A DNA stretch of 64,000 nucleotides. Source: Sphingomonas sp. IC-11 (GTDB lineage Bacteria > Pseudomonadota > Alphaproteobacteria > Sphingomonadales > Sphingomonadaceae). Under the pieces are notes generated by a model. The model did no database searches and was not told where the DNA came from. It saw nothing but the letters and a program-made list of their open reading frames with translations. Location: contig NZ_JAJNDU010000001.1 in assembly GCF_021043365.1 (NCBI RefSeq), positions 1,740,267 to 1,804,266 on the forward strand. The letters are read 5' to 3'. Positions within the stretch are counted from its first letter, which is position 1. Every line of letters begins with the position of its first letter. Below, one piece after another: positions 52,848-64,000 of the stretch. Both the position numbers and the translations under genes were made by a program.

Positions 52848-53756
52848 CTACAGCACGAAATCGGCTGGGACGAAGGCAAACGCCTGTGCCGGATCGGTAA
52901 GCAATTCGATTCGGTCGGCCGGCGCGCCGCCGAGTTGCGAGAGATCGATCGTCACCAGCCCCGTCGAATCGTCGCGGCTGGTCGCGGCCAGGATCTTGTC
53001 GAACGTGACCGTCGCGAACAGGCCATTGAGCCCAATTCGGTCCTCTCCCTGTACGAAGTCGATGATCCGGTCGCGATTGGTGCCGTATGAAAAATAGAAC
53101 AGATCGGCACCGGCGCCGCCAACCAGTCGATCCCGGCCCGAACCTCCATCCAGGATATCGATGCCACCGCCACCCCACAGCTGGTCGGCGCCTGCGCCTC
53201 CGCGAAGCTCATCCGCTCCGTCACCTGCCCTGATGATGTCCGCACCGCTGCCGCCGGAGAAGGACACGCGTTCGACGCCGGTAACCACTGTCCCGTCCGC
53301 AAGGGTCTGAACTCGATGCGGCGTGGAGAAGTCGGCCTTGAACGCGACACTGCTGCTTTGTCGCAGGATAACTGCAAGATCGTCGCCGGAGCCGCCATCG
53401 ATCAGATCGGCGTTCTCGCTATAGATATAATCGTCGCCAGCGCCACCCAGCAGCTGGTCATAGCCGCTGTCGGACGTCCGCCCGTCTCCCCCGGAGAGCC
53501 AGTCATTACCTGCGTCACCCGACACGAGGTCCGCCCCCGCCCCGCCTCTCAGCACATCATTGTCGTCGCCGCCGAACAGCCGGTCGTCGCCATCCTCTCC
53601 GTCCAGGTAATCGATTCCCGCCTCGCCCAGCACGAAGTCATCGCCGGCACCGCCGGAAACAAAGTCCATGCCCGCGCCTGCAATGATGTCGTCATCGCCC
53701 GCAGTGCCGCGCAGTTCGTCATCGCCGGCAGAGCCCGTGATCAGCGTTCTGGCCAT
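52848..53756 (-). CDS. RTX (GGxGxD) calcium-binding repeat protein
   Basis: A 302-residue protein with two blocks of RTX nonapeptides (about residues 10-110 and 175-230; for example GGAGDDFVLGE, GGDDNDVLRGG, GGAGADQLWGG) and a C-terminal domain ending ADFVL, as in type I secreted proteins. ATG 53,756 is supported by GGGGAG upstream; a GTG at 53,789 is the alternative. No enzymatic domain is visible, so it may be an extracellular structural or adhesion protein. It stands on the opposite strand between rsmI and yraN, which are normally adjacent. No type I secretion genes are in the window. Confidence 0.85.
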   Translation of the reverse strand: MARTLITGSAGDDELRGTAGDDDIIAGAGMDFVSGGAGDDFVLGEAGIDYLDGEDGDDRLFGGDDNDVLRGGAGADLVSGDAGNDWLSGGDGRTSDSGYDQLLGGAGDDYIYSENADLIDGGSGDDLAVILRQSSSVAFKADFSTPHRVQTLADGTVVTGVERVSFSGGSGADIIRAGDGADELRGGAGADQLWGGGGIDILDGGSGRDRLVGGAGADLFYFSYGTNRDRIIDFVQGEDRIGLNGLFATVTFDKILAATSRDDSTGLVTIDLSQLGGAPADRIELLTDPAQAFAFVPADFVL

Positions 53757-54064
53757 TGGATTACTCCCCAAATTGGAAGGGTCGAACACGTCGGCGTTGA
53801 AGGCAATCCGAAGGCGTCACCTACCGACCGGCGGAACCTATTGCGGGACATTCGACAAGCCAGAGGCGCATCGGAGGTAGCGGTCCGGCGCGCTCAGCCC
53901 TCCTCCAGGTCGAATGGACGGTTGAAGCTTGTATGACCAACGCCCTCCCCGGCCACGAGCCAGCCTCGCTCGGGCGAACGACCTTTCTTTGAGGATGATC
54001 GTCCTTCGCGTCCGGACACCGGCAAAGCTTGCCCGGGTCGCTCCCTCGGCGCAGACGGTCTGCC
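53757..54064. promoter_or_regulatory. Upstream region of the RTX gene and yraN
   Basis: These 308 bases separate the divergent RTX and yraN genes and should contain both promoters. I see no strong palindrome or RNA gene. Confidence 0.35.
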
Positions 54065-54445
54065 ATGCGTCGCCTCCGCCATACCCAAAGCCCCGATCAA
54101 CGCCGCACCGCTGAGGCGGCCGGGCGCCGCGGGGAGCGGCTGGCCGCCTGGTGGCTGCGACTAAAGGGCTGGCGCATCCTCGACCAGCGCGTGCGCACCC
54201 CGGCTGGCGAAGTCGATCTGGTCGCGCAAAAGGGCGCTCTCATCGCCTTTGTCGAGGTGAAGACCCGGGCCAGCGCTGGGGAACTGGACTTTGCCATTGA
54301 CCAGCGGCGGCTTGCACGGGTGGCCGCCGCGGCCGAATTGTTGATGCCGCGCTATGCCACTGCGGGCGAGGACATCCGCGTGGATGTCATCCTTCTGGCC
54401 CCCGGAACCGCGCCACGTCACATCGAGAATGCCTGGATCGGGTGA
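54065..54445 (+). CDS. yraN: UPF0102 / YraN-family endonuclease-like protein
   Basis: A 126-residue protein of the YraN family, related to Holliday-junction-type nucleases. The motif GEVDLVAQKGALIAFVEVKTR holds the acidic and lysine residues of a PD-(D/E)XK active site. ATG 54,065 is chosen from two in-frame starts. It normally follows rsmI; here the RTX gene lies between. GshB follows after 118 bases. Confidence 0.92.
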   Translation: MRRLRHTQSPDQRRTAEAAGRRGERLAAWWLRLKGWRILDQRVRTPAGEVDLVAQKGALIAFVEVKTRASAGELDFAIDQRRLARVAAAAELLMPRYATAGEDIRVDVILLAPGTAPRHIENAWIG

Positions 54446-54563
54446 CAAGCCCGATGCACCGCCTTACCTGCCGGTGCATGTCGCGCCTGACGCGGTCTGC
54501 TATTGCACTGCCCCATGACGGGAAGGCGTGACCTTCCTCCGGCCGGGGCGAACGGAGGTTTGC

Positions 54564-55517
54564 GTGAGTCTCACCGTCGCCGTCCAGATGGACCCGCTCG
54601 AATCGATCAACATCGCTGGCGATTCGAGCTTTGCGTTGATGCTGGCGGCGCAGAAGCGCGGGCACCGGCTGTTCCATTATGCCGCTGAGGATCTGAACTG
54701 GTCGGACGGGCGGCTGTGGGCAAAGGCGCGGCCGGTGACGGTGCAACGAGTGGAGGGTAACCACTTCGACGCTGGTGAACCCGTCAGCCTCGACCTGGAT
54801 GACGAAGCGGACGTCGTGCTGATGCGCCAGGATCCGCCCTTCGATCTCGGCTACATCACCGCCGCCCACCTCCTGGAGCGGATTGCCGATCGCACGCTCG
54901 TGGTGAACGATCCGGCGAGCGTCCGGAACGCGCCAGAAAAGGTGTTCGTGCTCGACTATGCGCGCTTCATGCCGCCGACGCTCGTCACCCGGTCGCTCGA
55001 CGAAGCACGCGCCTTCCTTCGCCAGCATGGGGCAATCGTGGTGAAGCCGCTCCACGGCAACGGTGGGAAGGCCATCTTCCGCGTCGGGCCGGAAGGTGAA
55101 AACCTTTCGGCGCTGATTGAAGTGTTCAACACCGCCTATCGCGAGCCGCACATGGTGCAGGCGTTCCTTCCGGACGTGGCAAAGGGTGACAAGCGCATCG
55201 TGCTGGTCGACGGCGAGGTTGCCGGCGCAATCAACCGCCTGCCCGGTGAGGGCGAGATTCGCAGCAATCTCGCCGTCGGCGGCTCGGCGGAAAAAACCGA
55301 ACTTACCGCGCGCGAGCGTGAGATCTGCGCCGCGCTCGGGCCGGAACTGAAGCGTCGCGGCCTGATCTTTGTGGGCATTGACGTGATCGGCGGCCAATGG
55401 CTGACGGAGATCAACGTCACTTCGCCGACCGGCATCGTGGCGATCGAGCGGTTCGACGGCACCGACGTCGCTGGCCTGATCTGGGATGCGATCGAGCGCC
55501 GCCTGGCGGAACGCTGA
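54564..55517 (+). CDS. gshB: Glutathione synthetase
   Basis: A 317-residue ATP-grasp ligase joining gamma-glutamylcysteine and glycine. It has VAVQMDPLESINIAGDSSF at the N-terminus, VVKPLHGNGGKAIFRV in the ATP site and TEINVTSPTG near the end. GTG 54,564 is supported by GGAGG five bases upstream. The gene order yraN-gshB is common in alphaproteobacteria. Confidence 0.96.
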   Translation: MSLTVAVQMDPLESINIAGDSSFALMLAAQKRGHRLFHYAAEDLNWSDGRLWAKARPVTVQRVEGNHFDAGEPVSLDLDDEADVVLMRQDPPFDLGYITAAHLLERIADRTLVVNDPASVRNAPEKVFVLDYARFMPPTLVTRSLDEARAFLRQHGAIVVKPLHGNGGKAIFRVGPEGENLSALIEVFNTAYREPHMVQAFLPDVAKGDKRIVLVDGEVAGAINRLPGEGEIRSNLAVGGSAEKTELTAREREICAALGPELKRRGLIFVGIDVIGGQWLTEINVTSPTGIVAIERFDGTDVAGLIWDAIERRLAER

Positions 55518-55657
55518 TTCGCTTAACCCTTCCGCGCCTCGGCAGGCGCAACTCGGGGCCGCTACCACCGCTGCGACGAAGCAGGCATAAGGCGCTGGCG
55601 GGGGATTGCGGGAATGCGCCCACCTTCCCGCTTCAACAGGACGATTGCTGACCTTCA

Positions 55658-56266
55658 ATGACTGACATCATCATCGATCTAATCGCCCGCGGGGGATACA
55701 TCGGCATCTTCCTGCTGATGGCGCTGGAAAACATCATTCCGCCGATCCCGTCAGAGGTCATCATGGGGCTTGGCGGCATGGCCGTGGCCCGCGGACAGAT
55801 GGATCTGTGGTGGCTGATCTTCTGGGCCACGATGGGCACCACGGCCGGCAACCTGTTCTGGTACGAACTCGGCCGGCGCCTCGGCATTCAGCGCTTCAAG
55901 CCACTGGTGGATCGCTATTCGCGCTGGATGACGATGGAATGGGAGGACGTGGAGCACCTGAACCGTTTCTTCCAGAAATACGGTCACTGGGTGATCTTCG
56001 TCTTCCGCTTTCTCCCCACGTTCCGCACGGTCATCTCCCTGCCGGCCGGCATGGCGAAAATGTCGATGTGGAAGTTCCTGCTGTTTACCTTCACGGGCAG
56101 CGCGATCTGGAATTCGGTACTGGCGGGCGCCGGTCTCTTCCTTGGGCTGAAGATGGAGCAGCTGGAGAAGTTCGTCGGCCCGCTCGCCGTCGGCACCGTG
56201 ATCGCGATCGTGCTGCTGTACTTCTACCGAGTCTTCACCTGGAAGCCTCGGGAACAGCGGGGCTGA
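55658..56266 (+). CDS. DedA-family membrane protein
   Basis: A 202-residue protein with about four or five hydrophobic spans. ALENIIPPIPSEVIM near residue 28 and the paired FRFLPTFRTVISLPAGMAKM are diagnostic of the DedA/SNARE-associated family, which acts in lipid-carrier and proton homeostasis. A perfect hairpin, CAGCGGGGC / GCCCCGCTG, has the stop codon in its loop. Confidence 0.92.
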   Translation: MTDIIIDLIARGGYIGIFLLMALENIIPPIPSEVIMGLGGMAVARGQMDLWWLIFWATMGTTAGNLFWYELGRRLGIQRFKPLVDRYSRWMTMEWEDVEHLNRFFQKYGHWVIFVFRFLPTFRTVISLPAGMAKMSMWKFLLFTFTGSAIWNSVLAGAGLFLGLKMEQLEKFVGPLAVGTVIAIVLLYFYRVFTWKPREQRG

Positions 56267-56277
56267 TCGCCCCGCTG
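56255..56277 (+). terminator. Hairpin spanning the dedA stop codon
   Basis: A perfect 9-bp inverted repeat, CAGCGGGGC / GCCCCGCTG, encloses TGATC, which includes the stop codon. It lies 21 bases from the convergent thiSG end. Without a T-tract it may act in both directions. Confidence 0.45.
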
Positions 56278-56297
56278 CCAAGCGTCGCCGGACAGGT

Positions 56298-57305
56298 TCA
56301 GATCAGTCCGGCGAGCGGCGACGACGGGTCTGCATAGCGGCGGATCCCCATGCGCCCCGCGCGATAGGACAGTCGCCCGGCCTCGACCGCCGCCTTCATC
56401 GCGGCGGCCATCATCACCGGATCCTTGGCCTCGGCGATCGCGGTGTTCATCAGCACGCCGTCACAGCCCAGCTCCATTGCGACCGCTGCATCGGATGCCG
56501 TGCCGACGCCGGCGTCGACCAGCACCGGCACCTTGGCGCCTTCCACGATCAGGCGGATCGTCACCCGGTTCTGGATACCGAGGCCCGAACCGATCGGCGC
56601 GCCCAGCGGCATGATCGCGACGGCACCCGCCTCTTCCAGCTGCTTCGCAGCGATCGGGTCATCGACGCAATAGACCATCGGCTTGAAGCCCTCCTTCACC
56701 AGGACTTCAGTCGCCTTCAGCGTCTCGCGCATGTCGGGGTAGAGCGTGCGCGCCTCACCCAGCACCTCCAGCTTGACGAGATCCCAGCCGCCCGCCTCGC
56801 GCGCCAGCCGCAGCGTGCGGATCGCTTCGTCCGCGGTGAAGCAGCCAGCGGTATTGGGCAGATAGGTGAACCGCTTGGGATCGATGAAGTCGGTCAGCAT
56901 CGGCGCGTTGGGATCGCTGACGTTGACGCGGCGCACTGCGACCGTGACGATCTCCGCGCCCGAGGCCTCCAGCGCCGCGGCGTTCTGCGCGAAATCCTTG
57001 TACTTGCCGGTGCCGACGATCAGGCGCGAGCGGAACGTCTTGCCCGCGACGGTCCAGCTGTCGGTGGGCACGGCGCCGCCATGATCCCCGCCGCCGACGA
57101 AATGAACAATCTCGATATCGTCGCCATCCTCCACGCACACGTCTGCCAGCGTCGAGCGCGGCACCACTTCCAGATTGCGCTCGACCGCGACCTTCTCGGG
57201 TATCAGGCCCAGCTCGGTCGCCAGTTGCGCCAGCGTCAGCCCGGCGGTGACACGGCGGTGCGCGCCGTTCACGGTGATCGATACGGTTCCGTCGGTATGG
57301 GGCAT
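56298..57305 (-). CDS. thiSG: Fused sulfur carrier ThiS and thiazole synthase ThiG
   Basis: A 335-residue protein. Residues 1-73 are a ThiS beta-grasp domain that reaches its Gly-Gly (GGG, 71-73) and runs straight into ThiG (about 82-335; GTGKY 99-102, LPNTAG, catalytic-type lysine in LVKLEV at K179, [18 protein letters not shown]). ThiG makes the thiazole of thiamine using a ThiS thiocarboxylate. In this fusion the carrier's glycine end is internal. The ATG is at 57,305. It is divergent from aroQ. Fused ThiSG occurs in sphingomonads, from memory. Confidence 0.92.
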   Translation of the reverse strand: MPHTDGTVSITVNGAHRRVTAGLTLAQLATELGLIPEKVAVERNLEVVPRSTLADVCVEDGDDIEIVHFVGGGDHGGAVPTDSWTVAGKTFRSRLIVGTGKYKDFAQNAAALEASGAEIVTVAVRRVNVSDPNAPMLTDFIDPKRFTYLPNTAGCFTADEAIRTLRLAREAGGWDLVKLEVLGEARTLYPDMRETLKATEVLVKEGFKPMVYCVDDPIAAKQLEEAGAVAIMPLGAPIGSGLGIQNRVTIRLIVEGAKVPVLVDAGVGTASDAAVAMELGCDGVLMNTAIAEAKDPVMMAAAMKAAVEAGRLSYRAGRMGIRRYADPSSPLAGLI

Positions 57306-57416
57306 GATATCCTTTGCGGGGCGGCAAGGCCCCCTCTCATTCAGATTGTCATTCGGTCGGATGAATTGCCTTCCACCTAGGCTTGGCGCACATGCCGTTC
57401 AAGGAAGGAGCCACCC

Positions 57417-57848
57417 TTGTCGCTGATCTACGTCCTGAACGGCCCGAACCTGAACCTGCTCGGCACGCGCGAGCCGGAGATCTACGGGCATGAAACCCTG
57501 GACGATATTGCCGGTCAGCTGGAGGATCGCGCACGCGAACTCGGCCTCGAGGTCGACATGCGCCAATCGAATCACGAGGGCCATCTCATTGATTGGCTGC
57601 ACGAGGCGCAGGCTCAGGGGGCAAAGGCGGTGATTCTCAACGCCGGCGCCTTTACCCACACGTCGATCGCACTTCATGATGCGATCAAATCCGTCCGCAC
57701 CCCGGTTATCGAGGTGCATTTGTCCAATCCGCATGCTCGTGAAGAATTCCGCCATCTCTCCTACGTCGGCCGTGCCGCACGTGGAACAATCGCAGGGTTC
57801 GGTGCGCTGTCGTACCTGCTCGCGCTTGAAGCGGCGGCGCGGTTCTGA
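57417..57848 (+). CDS. aroQ: Type II 3-dehydroquinate dehydratase
   Basis: A 143-residue enzyme of the shikimate pathway. The active-site loop [18 protein letters not shown] (7-24) and [16 protein letters not shown] are present. The start is TTG 57,417, supported by AAGGAAGGAG six bases upstream. It is followed by accB after 34 bases, the usual aroQ-accB-accC order. Confidence 0.95.
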   Translation: MSLIYVLNGPNLNLLGTREPEIYGHETLDDIAGQLEDRARELGLEVDMRQSNHEGHLIDWLHEAQAQGAKAVILNAGAFTHTSIALHDAIKSVRTPVIEVHLSNPHAREEFRHLSYVGRAARGTIAGFGALSYLLALEAAARF

Positions 57849-57882
57849 CACAGCGCGCGCCCTGTTCAGGGAAAGGGTCGCA

Positions 57883-58374
57883 ATGGCCGATAAGGAAAAT
57901 GGAGCGATGAAGGTCGACGTCGATCTCGTCCGCCAGCTTGCCGAGCTGCTCGACACGACGCAGCTCACCGAAATTGAAGTGGAAGACGGGGATCGCCGCA
58001 TCCGCGTTGCCCGCAAGGCTGCGGCTGCCGCCGCGCCCGCCGTCTATCACGCACCGCCGCCCGCTTCGGCGGCGCCGGCGCCCAGCACGGCAACCGCTGC
58101 GCTGCCGACAGCAGAGCCTGCCGCGGCAGAGCCCTCGCTTGCCAATGCCGTTCGCTCGCCGATGGTCGGCACGGCCTATCTCGCTGCCGAGCCGGGCGCT
58201 GCCGCCTTCGTTTCTGTCGGCAAGCAGGTGCAGGCCGGCGACACGCTGCTGATCGTTGAGGCGATGAAGGTCATGAATCCGATCACCGCGCCCAGTGCCG
58301 GCACGGTGAAGGCGATCCTGGTCGACAATGGCCAGCCGGTCGAGTTCGACCAGCCGCTGGTGGTCGTCGAGTAA
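57883..58374 (+). CDS. accB: Acetyl-CoA carboxylase biotin carboxyl carrier protein
   Basis: A 163-residue protein. An N-terminal helical segment, an Ala/Pro-rich linker (46-85) and a lipoyl/biotinyl domain with EAMKVMN, where K129 carries biotin. ATG 57,883 has GAAAGGG upstream. It is followed by accC after one base between stop and start. Confidence 0.96.
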   Translation: MADKENGAMKVDVDLVRQLAELLDTTQLTEIEVEDGDRRIRVARKAAAAAAPAVYHAPPPASAAPAPSTATAALPTAEPAAAEPSLANAVRSPMVGTAYLAAEPGAAAFVSVGKQVQAGDTLLIVEAMKVMNPITAPSAGTVKAILVDNGQPVEFDQPLVVVE

Positions 58375-58375
58375 G

Positions 58376-59725
58376 ATGCCCGAGATCAAGAAGCTCCTGA
58401 TTGCCAATCGTGGTGAGATCGCGCTGCGAATCCACCGCGCCTGCCACGAGATGGGGATCAAGACCGTCGCGGTGCACTCCACCGCCGACGCCGATGCAAT
58501 GCATGTCCGCCTGGCGGATGAGGCGATCTGCATCGGCCCGCCGGCGGCGAGCGAGAGCTATCTCAACATCGCCAACATCATCTCTGCCGCCGAAATCTCG
58601 GGCGCGGATGCGATCCACCCGGGCTACGGCTTCCTCAGCGAAAACGCGAAGTTCGCCGAGATCGTCGAGGCGCACGGACTGATCTTCGTCGGGCCGAAGC
58701 CTGAACATATCCGCACCATGGGCGACAAGGTGGAGGCAAAGCGCACCGCCGGCGCGCTCGGCCTGCCGCTGGTCCCCGGTTCGGATGGGGCGCTGACCGA
58801 TTCGGCGGAGGCCAAGCGCCTCGCGCGTGACATCGGCTATCCCGTGCTGATCAAGGCCGCATCGGGCGGCGGCGGCCGCGGCATGAAGGTCGTGCCGTCA
58901 GAGGACGAGATGGACACGCTGATGGCGCAGGCCGGCAGCGAGGCGAAGGCCGCGTTCGGCGACGCCACCGTCTACATGGAAAAGTACCTCGGCAATCCGC
59001 GGCACATCGAATTCCAGGTATTCGGCGACGGCAACGGCAACGCCATTCACCTTGGTGAGCGTGACTGCTCGCTGCAGCGCCGCCACCAGAAGGTCCTCGA
59101 GGAAGCTCCTTCTCCCGTTATCTCGGCGGAAGAGCGCGATCGTATGGGCGGGATCGTCGCCAAGGCGATGGCCGACATGGGTTATCGGGGCGCCGGCACG
59201 ATCGAGTTCCTCTGGGAAAACGGTGAGTTCTACTTCATCGAGATGAACACTCGCCTTCAGGTGGAGCATCCGGTGACGGAGGCGATCACTGGCCTCGATC
59301 TCGTTCGCGAGCAGATCCGAGTCGCGGAAGGCCATCCGCTGACGCTGCGCCAGGAGGATGTTGTCTTCCGCGGTCACGCTATCGAGTGCCGCATCAATGC
59401 GGAGGATCCGCGTACCTTCGCGCCCTCCCCGGGCCTCGTGAAGCAATATCACGCACCCGGTGGCATGCACGTGCGCGTCGATTCGGGCCTCTACGCCGGC
59501 TACAAGGTGCCGCCTTACTACGACAGCATGATCGCCAAGCTGATCGTCTATGGCACCACCCGCCAAGGCGCGCTTCGCCGTCTTCGTCGCGCGCTTGAGG
59601 AGTTCGTGATCGAGGGGATGAAGACAACCATCCCGCTTCATCAGGCGCTGCTGGACGATCCTGAGTTCCAACAAGGCGATTACACCATCAAATGGCTGGA
59701 GGAGTGGCTGGCCGAACAGGCCTGA
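58376..59725 (+). CDS. accC: Biotin carboxylase subunit of acetyl-CoA carboxylase
   Basis: A 449-residue ATP-grasp enzyme that carboxylates the biotin of AccB for fatty-acid synthesis. [15 protein letters not shown] at the start, [24 protein letters not shown] and [16 protein letters not shown] are diagnostic. Start ATG 58,376. It ends the aroQ-accB-accC unit and is followed by a long stem-loop. Confidence 0.97.
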   Translation: MPEIKKLLIANRGEIALRIHRACHEMGIKTVAVHSTADADAMHVRLADEAICIGPPAASESYLNIANIISAAEISGADAIHPGYGFLSENAKFAEIVEAHGLIFVGPKPEHIRTMGDKVEAKRTAGALGLPLVPGSDGALTDSAEAKRLARDIGYPVLIKAASGGGGRGMKVVPSEDEMDTLMAQAGSEAKAAFGDATVYMEKYLGNPRHIEFQVFGDGNGNAIHLGERDCSLQRRHQKVLEEAPSPVISAEERDRMGGIVAKAMADMGYRGAGTIEFLWENGEFYFIEMNTRLQVEHPVTEAITGLDLVREQIRVAEGHPLTLRQEDVVFRGHAIECRINAEDPRTFAPSPGLVKQYHAPGGMHVRVDSGLYAGYKVPPYYDSMIAKLIVYGTTRQGALRRLRRALEEFVIEGMKTTIPLHQALLDDPEFQQGDYTIKWLEEWLAEQA

Positions 59726-59783
59726 GCCATCCCTCCGGATGCGTCCGGCATTCGGCGGTACGCCTCGCATTCCCTGGGATGGC
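59726..59783 (+). terminator. Long stem-loop directly after accC
   Basis: Nested inverted repeats start at the base after the stop codon: GCCATCCC (59,726-59,733) with GGGATGGC (59,776-59,783), GGATGCG (59,737-59,743) with CGCATTCC (59,766-59,773, one bulged T), and an inner GGCG-GTA-CGCC (59,754-59,764). No T-tract follows, so it may be a stability element, a repeat-type element or a Rho-linked structure rather than a classical terminator. Confidence 0.45.
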
Positions 59784-59882
59784 GGGCTCCCGGATGCCGG
59801 TTCGCTTGGGCGCGACGTCATCGACATTTTGCCTTCACATTCTGCTCGCAGACTTTAGCCTGGATCAAGAAGGAGCGCGGCA

Positions 59883-60203
59883 TTGAAGGCGACGATCTGG
59901 CATAATCCGCGTTGTTCCAAATCGCGTCAGGCGCTGGCGCTACTCACCGAAGCGGGCGCTGAGGTGGAAATCATCGACTATCTCAAGCAGCCGCCGGCTC
60001 GCGAGGAACTCGCGCGGCTGTATGCACGTGGCGGGCTGGCGCCGCGCGACGCGATGCGCAAGGACGCGCCCGCCGCCGCAAGCGACGAAGAGGCGCTGGA
60101 CATCATGGCCGCCGATCCCGCCACCATCGAACGGCCGCTGGTGGAAACCGACAAGGGCGTGGTGCTCGCGCGCCCGCCCGAACGCGTTCACGACATTCTG
60201 TGA
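59883..60203 (+). CDS. ArsC-family (arsenate reductase-like) protein
   Basis: A 106-residue thioredoxin-fold protein. The catalytic cysteine is C11 in HNPRCSKSRQ, and ERPLVE near residue 83 is also conserved in glutaredoxin-dependent arsenate reductases. TTG 59,883 with AGGAG upstream is the start. It overlaps the following phospholipase D gene by GTGA. No ars operon genes are nearby, so another thiol-redox role is possible. Confidence 0.85.
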   Translation: MKATIWHNPRCSKSRQALALLTEAGAEVEIIDYLKQPPAREELARLYARGGLAPRDAMRKDAPAAASDEEALDIMAADPATIERPLVETDKGVVLARPPERVHDIL

Positions 60204-61630
60204 ATCTGCCGGAGGAGGCCCGCTGGCGCATCGAACGGGCAAGCCGCGCCGCGGTAGTGATCGACGCCGACACCTATTTTCGCCTGGCACGCGCCGCCAT
60301 GATGAACGCGCGCAAGCAGATCCTGCTGGTCGGCTGGGATTTCGACGCCCGCATCCGCCTCGCCTGGGAAAACGAGCCACCTGGCGTCCCGACCGAAGTC
60401 GGCGAATTCATCACCTGGCTGGTGCGCCGGCGCCCGGATCTCAACGTCTACATTCTCCGCTGGGACAAGGGCGCCTTCAAGACGCTGTTCCGCGGCAAGA
60501 CGCTGCTGACGCTGACCAAGTGGCGTTTCCTGCGCAAGCGTATCCACCTGAAGCTCGACGGTCATCATCCCGTTGGCGCCTCCCAGCATCAGAAAATCGT
60601 CGTTATCGACGATTGCCTCGCCTTTTGCGGCGGCATCGACATGACGGACGAGCGTTGGGACACGCGCTCGCATAGGGACGACGACCCGCACCGTACCTCG
60701 CCCAGCGGCTGGCCCAACAAGCCATGGCACGATGCCACGACGGCGCTGGAAGGTCCGGTGGCCAGGGCCCTCGGCGATCTCTGCCGTACCCGCTGGCAGA
60801 TTGCCGGTGGCGGTGAGATCCCCGAACCCGACAGCAAGGTCGATTGCTGGCCCGCCGATCTGAAGCCGGACTTCCGCGACGTTGATGTCGCCATTTCGCG
60901 GTCTCAACCGGAATATGGCCCGCAGGAATCGATCCGGGAGATTGAACAGCTTTATCTCTCGCTGATCGCGCGCGCGAAGCGCCGCATCTACGCCGAAAGC
61001 CAGTATTTCGCGTCGCGCCGCGTGGCGGAGGCCATTGCGCGGCGCTTGGACGAGCCGGACGGTCCGGAAATCGTCATCATCAATCCCGTTTCAGCGCAGG
61101 GCTGGCTTGAACCCATTGCGATGGACACCGCCCGCGCCCGGCTGTTCCAGGCGCTGAAGCAGCGCGATAAGCACGATCGCCTGCGCATGTACCACCTGCA
61201 CACCGCTGGTGGAGAGCCGATCTACGTTCACGCCAAGGTGCTGGTGATCGATGAGGAGGTGATCCGCATCGGCTCCTCCAACTTCAACAATCGCTCGCTC
61301 CGGCTCGACACGGAATGTGACGTTACCATCGAGAATGACGACGATCGGATCGCCGCCATCCGCGACGATCTGATTGCCGAACATCTCGGCACCGAACCTG
61401 CGACCGTCAGCGAGGCGATCGCATCTCATGGCCTGATCGGCGCGATCGAGCACCTGCGCGGTGCGGGCAAGACGCTCATTCCCTATGAGGTGCCGGATCT
61501 CACCTCCGTCGAGGCATGGCTCGCCGACAACAAGATTCTCGATCCCGAAGGACCGGAGGAGATGTTCGAGGCGCTTTCCGCCCGGCGCCCGCTGCTTCAT
61601 CGCCTCCGGCGCTTCCGCCGCCGCCGGTAA
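60200..61630 (+). CDS. Phospholipase D family protein
   Basis: A 476-residue protein with two HKD motifs (HQKIVVIDD from H130 and HAKVLVIDEE from H344, followed by IGSSNFNNRS) that form one active site. It may be a phospholipase D or cardiolipin synthase relative; no clear membrane anchor is seen. The GTG start overlaps the arsC-like gene. The C-terminus is arginine-rich. Confidence 0.88.
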   Translation: MNLPEEARWRIERASRAAVVIDADTYFRLARAAMMNARKQILLVGWDFDARIRLAWENEPPGVPTEVGEFITWLVRRRPDLNVYILRWDKGAFKTLFRGKTLLTLTKWRFLRKRIHLKLDGHHPVGASQHQKIVVIDDCLAFCGGIDMTDERWDTRSHRDDDPHRTSPSGWPNKPWHDATTALEGPVARALGDLCRTRWQIAGGGEIPEPDSKVDCWPADLKPDFRDVDVAISRSQPEYGPQESIREIEQLYLSLIARAKRRIYAESQYFASRRVAEAIARRLDEPDGPEIVIINPVSAQGWLEPIAMDTARARLFQALKQRDKHDRLRMYHLHTAGGEPIYVHAKVLVIDEEVIRIGSSNFNNRSLRLDTECDVTIENDDDRIAAIRDDLIAEHLGTEPATVSEAIASHGLIGAIEHLRGAGKTLIPYEVPDLTSVEAWLADNKILDPEGPEEMFEALSARRPLLHRLRRFRRRR

Positions 61631-61726
61631 GCCATGGCGGGCCGCAGGCGCCTTGTTCAAGCCGCCGGGGTATCTTGAGGTCAGCCTTGTGGTGACACCG
61701 GGCGCCGCCGCCGCTATCGCGCGCGC

Positions 61727-63949
<2,223 letters not shown>

Positions 63950-64000
63950 CCGGCCCTCCCGCCGCCCCCACCGCACGGGCTGTCCTACATGTGCATGTTC

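Noticed and set aside
53316..53936. A 206-codon plus-strand frame over the RTX gene between rsmI and yraN
   Set aside because: Antisense to the clear RTX repeats; no independent evidence for coding.
57306..57416. Possible TPP riboswitch upstream of thiSG
   Set aside because: The conserved CTGAGA and related core motifs are not found in the 111 bases between thiSG and aroQ.

Overview
The window reads as a chromosomal segment of a GC-rich alphaproteobacterium of the Sphingomonadales (Sphingomonas-like). Signs are two complete large TonB-dependent receptors plus the tail of a third, a fused ThiS-ThiG protein, polysaccharide genes of the Wzx/Wzy type with an outer-membrane exporter, many ATGA/GTGA gene overlaps, and TonB-receptor-plus-peptidase operons. 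The assignment is an inference from gene content. I found no tRNA, rRNA, CRISPR array, insertion sequence or phage gene.

Bases 1-19,750 hold what looks like a peptidoglycan-fragment (muropeptide) utilisation locus. A minus-strand operon encodes a sugar kinase, a D-lactate dehydrogenase-type flavoprotein and MurQ: MurNAc to MurNAc-6P to GlcNAc-6P plus D-lactate to pyruvate. Divergent from it are an AmpG-type permease and an AmiE-like serine hydrolase. A long minus-strand series follows: a Tat-type penicillin-acylase-family hydrolase, an N-acyl-D-amino-acid deacylase, DgcN, DgcA (the N-acetyl-D-glutamate route), a dicarboxylate/amino-acid symporter, a LysR regulator, a PBP4-type carboxypeptidase/endopeptidase, and a small YciI-like protein. 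TonB receptors lie at both ends. Together they could take up and dismantle the sugar, D-lactate and D-amino-acid parts of cell-wall fragments.

Bases 19,830-33,079 are an exopolysaccharide assembly and export locus: acetyltransferase, secreted beta-helix protein, one NodZ-like glycosyltransferase, Wzy polymerase, Wzx flippase, an orphan AAA ATPase, a BY-kinase-like protein whose P-loop lysine is missing, a Wzz/GumC-type co-polymerase, a Wza-type exporter, and a beta-helix-plus-RTX protein. The two beta-helix proteins are paralogues near the two ends of the locus. No initiating glycosyltransferase is present, so the main sugar-assembly genes must lie elsewhere.

Bases 33,080-43,760 are mixed: a CHAP cell-wall hydrolase preceded by interleaved inverted repeats, an MgtC/DUF4010 membrane protein, a lipoprotein cytochrome c, a NUDIX hydrolase, a Baeyer-Villiger-type flavoprotein monooxygenase, and a TonB receptor coupled to gamma-glutamyltransferase.

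Bases 43,761-64,000 are mostly conserved housekeeping genes: trmB, a PAP2 phosphatase, metK (with a perfect palindrome upstream), lnt, a VOC protein, a PHA-granule-type protein, Pit/DUF47 phosphate transport, an LpoA-like lipoprotein divergent from rsmI with overlapping start codons, an RTX protein lying between rsmI and yraN, gshB, a DedA protein, thiSG, aroQ-accB-accC, arsC, a phospholipase D family protein and purL.
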